This document shows positions 58,207-64,000 of a DNA stretch of 64,000 nucleotides, piece after piece. The notes under the pieces were generated by a model. It had not been told where the DNA came from. It saw only the letters and a list, made by a program, of their open reading frames with translations, and did not search any database. The stretch covers positions 35,355-99,354 of the forward strand of contig NZ_JAXOUF010000019.1 in NCBI RefSeq assembly GCF_034424805.1. The letters run 5' to 3'. Each line of letters starts with the position of its first letter. Within the stretch, counting starts at the first letter, position 1. Made by a program: the position numbers and the translations under genes. Source of the stretch: Labrys sedimenti. Its GTDB lineage: Bacteria > Pseudomonadota > Alphaproteobacteria > Rhizobiales > Labraceae.

Positions 58207-59565
58207 ATGATGACTATGAACAATGGCCAGGCCCACCTGGCCGGCCGCGACAGGTCCGATCGGGCATCGCTCGACCGCGCCATATCTCGGGCGAAATGGC
58301 GCATCCTGCCGTTCTTGATCCTGATGTATCTGCTGGCCTATCTCGACCGCGTGAACATCGGCTTCGCCAAGCAATCCTATCAGGCCACCACCGGCGTAAC
58401 CGAAGCGGCCTTCGCCTTTGGCGCGGGTGTCTTCTTCCTCACCTATGCCCTCTTCGAACTGCCGAGCAACTTGATGCTGCACAAGGTCGGGGCTCGCAGG
58501 TGGCTGGCCCGCATCATGGTGACCTGGGGCGTCATCTCCGCGCTGATGATGTTTGCCTACAACGACACGACTTTCTCGCTGATCCGCGTCGTCCTTGGGG
58601 CAGCCGAGGCCGGCCTTTTCCCTGGCGCCATCCTGTATCTGACGCTCTGGTTTCCCAAGGAAGTCCGCGGAAAAATCCTGGCGATCTTCTATTTCGGCAG
58701 TCCGCTCGCCTTGATCTTTGGTGGGCCGATTTCCGGCCTGTTCCTCGACCTGGACGGCCTGTTCGGGCTCCATGGCTGGCAATTGATGTTCCTGATCGAG
58801 GGAGGCATCACCGTTCTGGTCGGCGTCTGGGCCTATTTCTATCTGACCGACACGCCGGCCGACGCCAAGTGGATGCCTGCCGACGAGCGCCAGGCCCTGA
58901 CGGCCGCGCTTGCCGCCGAGCAGTCCGAAAAGGCCCATAGCGGGGAGATCGACTTCGCGCGTGCCGTTCGCAATCCGCTCCTGTTCTATTTTGCCGCCAT
59001 CTATTTCCTGATCCAGATCACCGGCCTGGGTGTGGCCTTCTATCTTCCGACGCAGGTCGCGGCCCTGCTCGGCGTCAAGGTCGGCCTGCTGGTTGGGTGC
59101 ATTTCGGCCATTCCGTGGATTTGTGCCCTGATCGCGGGCTTCTTCTATCCGGACTGGGCGGTGCGCTCGGGCCGGCGCCAGATCTGCCTGTTGTTTTCGC
59201 TGGCTGCGATCGCGCTCGGCCTGGTCGCATCCGCACATGCCAGCCCGGCACTGGCGATTGCCGCGCTCTGCCTCGTCACCATGGGCATCATGACGGCGCA
59301 GCCGATTTTCTGGACCTTCCCGACGCAATATCTGGGCGGCGCGGCGGCAGCCGGAGGCTTTGCGGTGATCAATTCCTTGGGCGCCTTGGGCGGCTTCGTC
59401 GCCCCCAACATCCGCACTGGTGCGATCACCTGGTCTGGCATCGACGCTTACGGCCTGTATGCCATCGCTGCAGCCGCGTTTCTTGCCTTCGTCCTGGTGC
59501 TTTTCATCAAACGGGTATCGGGCAGCCAGCCGCTCAGCGCGACGATCTCCCCTGTTAGGACGTGA
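58207..59565 (+). CDS. MFS anion:cation symporter
   Basis: A 452-residue major-facilitator transporter with twelve helices, ACS-family type: LPFLILMYLLAYLDRVNIGFAK in helix 1, ELPSNLMLHKVGARRWLARIMVTWG, and GAAEAGLFPGAILYLTLWFP. Family members carry organic acids such as sugar acids with protons. GGACGGAG before ATG 58207 gives the start; ATG 58180 is an in-frame alternative. The 277-nt gap after the dehydrogenase holds nothing recognised. Confidence 0.92.
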   Translation: MMTMNNGQAHLAGRDRSDRASLDRAISRAKWRILPFLILMYLLAYLDRVNIGFAKQSYQATTGVTEAAFAFGAGVFFLTYALFELPSNLMLHKVGARRWLARIMVTWGVISALMMFAYNDTTFSLIRVVLGAAEAGLFPGAILYLTLWFPKEVRGKILAIFYFGSPLALIFGGPISGLFLDLDGLFGLHGWQLMFLIEGGITVLVGVWAYFYLTDTPADAKWMPADERQALTAALAAEQSEKAHSGEIDFARAVRNPLLFYFAAIYFLIQITGLGVAFYLPTQVAALLGVKVGLLVGCISAIPWICALIAGFFYPDWAVRSGRRQICLLFSLAAIALGLVASAHASPALAIAALCLVTMGIMTAQPIFWTFPTQYLGGAAAAGGFAVINSLGALGGFVAPNIRTGAITWSGIDAYGLYAIAAAAFLAFVLVLFIKRVSGSQPLSATISPVRT

Positions 59566-59730
59566 GCGGGACAGCCCGGAGACTGAACAGTTCTCACCGC
59601 ATGTCGCCGATGCCGCGCCGTTTGGAAGCGGCGTCGCTCGCGCCCGCCGGCCTTACCGCCGGCTTGCCGGACGACCAGGATGGCCGTCCAATCTCGTTGA
59701 TTCCAAGATAAACACCCAGGCTGACACACG

Positions 59731-60678
59731 ATGATGAAGAAAATCGAGGGCATCATTCCCGTCATGATCACACCGTTCACTTCGAGCGGGAAGATCGACT
59801 ATGCGGGCGTGGCCAATCTGGTGGAATGGTATGTCGCAAACGGCTCGGATGCCCTGTTTGCCGTTTGTCAATCCAGCGAAATGCAGTTCCTGAGCCTGGA
59901 GGAGCGTGTCGAACTCGCAGCCTTCGTCAAGAAGGCGGCTTCAGGCCGGATCCCCGTCATCGCCTCGGGCCATGTGAGCGAAGATCTCGATGATCAGCTC
60001 ACCGAACTCACCGCGATCGCGGCCACGGGTGTCGACGGCATCGTTCTCGTCACAAACCGCCTCGATGCCAAGAAGGAGGGCGGCACGATATTCATCGACG
60101 ATCTCAATTGGCTGTTGCTCCGGCTGCCGAAGGACATGCCATTGGGTCTTTACGAATGCCCTGCACCCTATCGCCGTCTGTTGACGGATGATGAGCTGAT
60201 CTTCTGCGCCAATAGCGGCAGATTTGTCATCTTGAAGCACGTGTCATGCGACCTCGATACGGTCAGGCGGCGCATCGAGCTCACCAAAGATACACCGCTC
60301 TCGGTCATCAATGCCAATGCAGCGATTGCTTTCGACGCGATCAAGGCGGGTTCGCGCGGTTTCACCGGGGTTTTTACCAATTTCCATCCCGATCTCTACA
60401 AATGGCTGCTGACCAAGAGCTCGGATAATCCGGCCCTCGCCGATGAGCTCTCGGTCTATCTCGCACTTGCCGCGATGGCCGAACCGATGGGGTATCCGAA
60501 ACTGGCAAAGCTTTATCATCAGCGCATTGGTACTTTCTCCTGTACCGACAGCCGGACCGTGACTTTCGATATTCGCGAGCGATTCTGGGCGCTGGATGCG
60601 CTTATGGACAAAATCGTCCAAGGGACCGAAAATTACCGCGGGCGTATTGCGGCGGCCGAGCTTCTTCAGAACAGTTGA
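59731..60678 (+). CDS. DapA-family (dihydrodipicolinate synthase-like) lyase
   Basis: A 315-residue class I aldolase/dehydratase of the DHDPS superfamily: IIPVMITPFTSSGKIDY at the N-terminus, Tyr141 in LGLYECP and Schiff-base Lys169 in FVILKHVS. It is too different for lysine biosynthesis and more likely acts on keto-sugar acids, as family members next to MFS symporters often do. ATG 59731; the duplicate ATG 59734 is equally possible. The start lies 165 nt after the MFS gene. Confidence 0.92.
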   Translation: MMKKIEGIIPVMITPFTSSGKIDYAGVANLVEWYVANGSDALFAVCQSSEMQFLSLEERVELAAFVKKAASGRIPVIASGHVSEDLDDQLTELTAIAATGVDGIVLVTNRLDAKKEGGTIFIDDLNWLLLRLPKDMPLGLYECPAPYRRLLTDDELIFCANSGRFVILKHVSCDLDTVRRRIELTKDTPLSVINANAAIAFDAIKAGSRGFTGVFTNFHPDLYKWLLTKSSDNPALADELSVYLALAAMAEPMGYPKLAKLYHQRIGTFSCTDSRTVTFDIRERFWALDALMDKIVQGTENYRGRIAAAELLQNS

Positions 60679-61102
60679 GATCGACGCGCGTTCCTGACCT
60701 TCACGGCATCTGGCCCGACGCGGTTCATACACGAATATAGTCGTGCGTCCGGCTTTCTCGGCCTCGTCGTCGCCAGGCTGCAACATCCTTTCGGTTTCCA
60801 AAGGAATCCGGCCTGGCGGCCCGGCGCGTGGCCTTTGACGAAAGCGGTCTTTGAAGATTTGAACGCTCCGCATGTCGGGGTGTCTTCCAATGCTGCCGGC
60901 TTGCCGAAGGTGTCCGCGCTGGAAGCGAGCCCGCCCTGGATGTCGCAGCACGAACCTGCCGGTCTTTGTCGTACTCCTCTACTACCCCAAGCCAGAAAAT
61001 CGGGCCTATAAGGTCATGCTGGTGAGGTGGCTGGAAAAAGAATATGCTCGCGACAGAGCATGAAATGCCGCCGTTCTGGCCAATGAAATCTGGGAGGAGT
61101 TC
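60679..61102. other. intergenic stretch, nothing recognised
   Basis: In these 424 bases I find no convincing frame, repeat or hairpin. Confidence 0.45.
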
Positions 61103-61576
61103 GTGGTCGAGATCATTTCCAAGCGGGATGGCCCACGCCGGGAGGATGCTGCGTTCCGCAGGCTTCTTTCGGAAAATCGTGCGACCATTACGCGTCTTGC
61201 TGATCAGTTCAGTGCCGGCAGCTACTCTGCGAGCAAGGCGCCCAAGCCGAAACCGCAGCCCAAGGGGCTCATCTTCCACGACATGAGCACGAGCGCTCCC
61301 GCCGGCGAGCTGCTCGCCCGCATACGCGTCAGCCTGAACGGCCGCGTCATCATGGTGGATGAAAACACCAGCCGCCAGCTCCATCATCTCGGCCAGATCA
61401 CGGCTCGGAACGGTGAGGAGACCTTCGTGCTGGCGACGAGCGAGAATGGTTTCTTTGCTCCTCTCGACGAGCCGATCGCGACGCTGCTCACCGATCTCGA
61501 CAACCAGATCGTATCCGGCGTCCATACTGAAGAGTGGCTCATTGCCGAGATCGGCCGCCGGCTGGATCTCAAATGA
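61103..61576 (+). CDS. 157-residue hypothetical protein
   Basis: It starts at GTG 61103 behind GGAGGAG. The N-terminus is charged and helical (SKRDGPRREDAAFRRLLSEN), followed by a Lys/Pro spacer (SKAPKPKPQPKG) and a compact domain (ELLARIRVSLNGRVIMVDENT...TFVLATSENGFFAPL). No family is recognised. It lies between the DapA-like gene and the AcoR-like activator and may be controlled by it. Confidence 0.65.
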   Translation: MVEIISKRDGPRREDAAFRRLLSENRATITRLADQFSAGSYSASKAPKPKPQPKGLIFHDMSTSAPAGELLARIRVSLNGRVIMVDENTSRQLHHLGQITARNGEETFVLATSENGFFAPLDEPIATLLTDLDNQIVSGVHTEEWLIAEIGRRLDLK

Positions 61577-61749
61577 ACGCCGGAGCTTTGCTCTCGCCAT
61601 GTCCATGGATCTTGCGAGGGCGGCGCATTCACGACGATCTTTCCATCTGCTGCATGGCGCCGGCATTATGCGTTTCGCGCGATCGCCGCCGCCCGATTGG
61701 AACTCCCATGAACTAGAGGTGCTACTCGAGAAAGCGATGTGAAGCACGC

Positions 61750-63801
61750 ATGACACGCGATATCGATCTGGACGACATCCGCACCGGCGTTGCCCCACCC
61801 GTCCGACAGGCGCAGAACCTGTCCGTGGCGAAGCTCGACTATGACGAACGGCGGACCATGCGGGCCTGGGAGAATCTGCTCTCCGGTGCTTCGGACCAGG
61901 ATCGCGCGCGTTCGCCGGTCCGCTCCCTCATCCGCGACTCCTGGCATCGCTGCGCCACCGGCGGGATCGACGCGCAGCAGAACGAGGCTCCCCTGAGGGG
62001 AGGACGCGACGAAGTCGAGCATCTGGCCTGTCTCAACCGCGAACTGCTGGAGGCGGCGCGCCGGTCCTTCTTCACGATCGGCCGGTTGCTCGAAGGCACC
62101 GGCGCCATGCTGGTTCTCGCCGATGGTGAGGGCACCCTCATCGATACGGTCGGCGACGAACGCACCTTGCGCGACGGCATGGATATCCATCTGGCGATTG
62201 GCGGCAAATGGACCGAGGATGTCGTGGGCACCAACGGCATCGGTACGGCGCTGTGGGCCGGCGAGCCTGTCTTCGTGCATGCGGCCGAGCATTTCTGCGC
62301 GGGCATCAAGGCGTGGACCTGCGCCGGTGCCCCGGTGCGTGATCCCTTCGATGGGCGCATCATCGGCGTGGTCGACCTCTCGGGCCATCCCGACATCTTC
62401 AGGCCCCACAACACCGCTCTGGTCGCGGCGGCCGCGCGCGAAATCGAGAAAGCCCTGGCCGACCAGCAGAGCGAGGAGCGCACGCGCCTGCTCGAAGCCT
62501 TCATCACCTCGGCACCGCGTTATCGTCGGTCCGACGGATTGATGATCGTCGACCGCCATGGCCGGGTGATCTACAAGGCCAACCTGCCCAGGCCGATCGA
62601 GGGGGGCTTCCTCGCCTCCTTCTCGGGCGCCCCGGCCCGCAGGCTGGTCGAACTGACGGGGGCCGACAGCCTGGAGGGGCTGGTCAGCCAACTGCCGCAG
62701 GAATTCCAGACCTGCCATGTCAACCGGCTGGAGCTGGATGGAGATCTGCGGGGAGCGGCGCTGGTGTTTCCGCCCGTTGCGGCGCCGAGCCTCGTGCCGG
62801 CCGTCAATCCGGCATCCACGCGTCTCAACGAGGCCCGGGCCGCCATCGTCGGCGAAAGCCCTGCCTTGCGGGCGGCCGTCGACGTCGCCTGCCGGGTGTC
62901 CCAATCCAGTGACGTCACATCCCTGCTGATTGAAGGGGAGACCGGCGTCGGCAAGGAGCTGTTCGCCAGGCTCCTCCAGCAAGGCAGCCGCTCGGGCACG
63001 AGCGCGCCATTCATTGCCCTCAATTGCGGGGCGATCACCCGTGAGCTCTTCGGCAGCGAGCTGTTCGGCCATGCACCCGGCGCCTTCACCGGTGCCAGCC
63101 GCGAGGGCAAGCCGGGTGTGTTCGAGCTCGCGAATGGCGGTGTGCTCAGTCTCGACGAGATCGGCGAAATGCCGCTCGATATCCAGCCCTTCCTGTTGCG
63201 CGTGCTCGAGGACCGCGTGGTGACCCGTATCGGCGACAGCCGGCGCCGGCCGGTCGACGTGCGGCTGGTGGCTTCGACCAATCGCGAGCTCAAGCAGGAG
63301 GTGGAGGCCGGGCGCTTCCGCCGGGATCTCTATTATCGCATTAGCACTGTATCGATCCGCGTGCCGCCCCTGCGCGAGCGCGGGGAGGACATCGTGCTGC
63401 TGCTCGATCACTTCAACCAGAAGATCGCTACCCGCATGCAGATGGAGCCGCTGATGTTCACGCCGCAGGCGCTGGACCATCTCATGGCCTATCACTGGCC
63501 CGGCAATGTGCGCGAGCTGCGCAACCTGGTCGAGAAGCTGCATGTGCTCAGCCATGGCGGCAGCGTCGGCGTCGCCGACCTGCCGGGGGAGATTATCCGT
63601 GGTGATGGCGGCGCACACGCCCCGGCTTCATTGCCCCTCGTGGGAACAGGAACGCTGGAGGACGCGGAGCGTCAGGCGATCCGCCAGGTTCTGGCTGCCG
63701 AGGACGGCAATCTGAGCCGGGCGGCGCGCCGGCTCGGCGTCTCCCGCCCCACGCTTTACCGCAAGCTCGACCAATATGGCATCCGCCGCGGTTTCATCTG
63801 A
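61750..63801 (+). CDS. AcoR-like sigma-54-dependent activator
   Basis: A 683-residue regulator. A GAF-like sensor region (about 85-250) is followed by a second N-terminal segment, the AAA+ domain (about 365-595: Walker A GETGVGKE, PGAFTGA loop that contacts sigma-54, Walker B-type LSLDEIGE) and a Fis-type helix-turn-helix at the end (LSRAARRLGVSRPTLYRKLDQYG). AcoR-like proteins switch on catabolic genes from -24/-12 promoters in response to small metabolites. Targets here are probably nearby. A strong shared hairpin follows. Confidence 0.95.
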   Translation: MTRDIDLDDIRTGVAPPVRQAQNLSVAKLDYDERRTMRAWENLLSGASDQDRARSPVRSLIRDSWHRCATGGIDAQQNEAPLRGGRDEVEHLACLNRELLEAARRSFFTIGRLLEGTGAMLVLADGEGTLIDTVGDERTLRDGMDIHLAIGGKWTEDVVGTNGIGTALWAGEPVFVHAAEHFCAGIKAWTCAGAPVRDPFDGRIIGVVDLSGHPDIFRPHNTALVAAAAREIEKALADQQSEERTRLLEAFITSAPRYRRSDGLMIVDRHGRVIYKANLPRPIEGGFLASFSGAPARRLVELTGADSLEGLVSQLPQEFQTCHVNRLELDGDLRGAALVFPPVAAPSLVPAVNPASTRLNEARAAIVGESPALRAAVDVACRVSQSSDVTSLLIEGETGVGKELFARLLQQGSRSGTSAPFIALNCGAITRELFGSELFGHAPGAFTGASREGKPGVFELANGGVLSLDEIGEMPLDIQPFLLRVLEDRVVTRIGDSRRRPVDVRLVASTNRELKQEVEAGRFRRDLYYRISTVSIRVPPLRERGEDIVLLLDHFNQKIATRMQMEPLMFTPQALDHLMAYHWPGNVRELRNLVEKLHVLSHGGSVGVADLPGEIIRGDGGAHAPASLPLVGTGTLEDAERQAIRQVLAAEDGNLSRAARRLGVSRPTLYRKLDQYGIRRGFI

Positions 63802-63831
63802 ATTGGGCTGAGGCTGTTTCGCCTGCGGGCG

Positions 63832-63869
63832 GGGAGCGGCGCGGCGGTATGCCGATGTGCGCCGCTCCC
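63832..63869. terminator. bidirectional terminator between the activator gene and katG
   Basis: Arms GGGAGCGGCGC (63832-63842) and GCGCCGCTCCC (63859-63869), 11 bp perfect with a 16-nt loop, between two convergent genes. Confidence 0.72.
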
Positions 63870-63877
63870 TGTCGGGA

Positions 63878-64000
63878 TCAGGCGAGATCGAAGCGATCTG
63901 CGTTCATGACCTTTGTCCAGGCGGCGACGAAGTCGGTCACGAACTGGCCCTTGGCATCATCGCTGGCATAGACCTCGGCCAGAGCGCGCAGCTGGGAGTT
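63878..64000 (-). CDS. katG: catalase-peroxidase, C-terminal end (partial)
   Basis: The last 40 codons of a minus-strand gene entering from the right: SQLRALAEVYASDDAKGQF, then VTDFVAAWTKVMNADRFDLA and TGA at 63880-63878, the typical KatG C-terminus. The enzyme uses haem to break down H2O2. Only the tail is in the window, so the active site cannot be seen. Confidence 0.85.
   Translation of the reverse strand, partial: NSQLRALAEVYASDDAKGQFVTDFVAAWTKVMNADRFDLA

Noticed and set aside
1..64000. CRISPR array, tRNA or rRNA genes, intact insertion sequences
   Set aside because: No regularly spaced repeats, cloverleaf-like sequences, rRNA motifs or transposase genes were found by eye.

Overview
The window looks like chromosomal DNA of an alphaproteobacterium of the order Hyphomicrobiales (rhizobia and relatives); genus and species cannot be assigned. 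The order is supported by an EcfG-like sigma factor, an HWE-type histidine kinase, four DUF982 proteins, an aa3-oxidase subunit-IV-like protein, two Ku proteins with a three-domain LigD, and a generally high GC content. I see no tRNA, rRNA, CRISPR array or intact insertion sequence.

Region 1 (about 0.4-38 kb) is a dense block of mostly small, individually transcribed stress genes. It holds an NRAMP-like transporter, a DUF892 protein, TreY/TreZ trehalose synthesis, four DUF982 paralogues, a glycine-zipper lipoprotein, DUF1328 and DUF3309 membrane peptides, a cold-shock protein, a CtpA protease, two response regulators and an HWE kinase. It also holds a CBS-domain protein, a ROK-like protein with its halves in swapped order, UdgX, topoisomerase IB, a DJ-1/PfpI protein, CsbD, an EcfG-type sigma factor, two Ku proteins, LigD, an avidin-like protein and DUF2171.

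The unifying observation in region 1 is a repeated intergenic motif, GGAAC, then 16 (rarely 17) nt, then NGTT. This is the published promoter signature of the alphaproteobacterial general stress sigma factor EcfG. By eye I find 30 exact copies plus one near-copy between 1.8 and 37.7 kb, nearly all pointing into a following gene, and I noticed none after 37.7 kb. About two would be expected by chance in 38 kb. One copy, with the full GGAAC/CGTT consensus, lies in front of the sigma factor gene, implying autoregulation. Some copies precede stretches without a clear gene, giving candidate small RNAs or small proteins.

Region 2 (about 38-42 kb) differs: an unrecognised 220-residue protein, a 0.6-kb partly AT-rich gap, and a 761-residue protein with three bulb-lectin repeats, a ricin-B-like segment, a helical hydrophobic middle and an unassigned C-terminus. 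It is the best candidate here for an undescribed secreted or toxin-like effector.

Region 3 (about 42-64 kb) is carbohydrate and sugar-acid metabolism. A DeoR repressor diverges from a CUT1 sugar ABC system (binding protein, two permeases, ATPase) followed by an L-xylulose-reductase-like SDR. An etfA fragment comes next, then a CUT2 (ribose-type) ABC system. Across a divergent junction lie a frameshifted SMP-30 lactonase, a GntR/FCD regulator with a perfect 25-nt palindrome beside it, an HpcH/HpaI aldolase, a GlcD-like flavoprotein, an MFS anion symporter and a DapA-family enzyme. A small unknown protein, an AcoR-like sigma-54 activator and the 3' end of katG finish the window. The plausible flow is sugar uptake, oxidation and lactone opening, aldol cleavage to pyruvate plus a small aldehyde, and 2-hydroxyacid oxidation; the substrates are not determinable from sequence.
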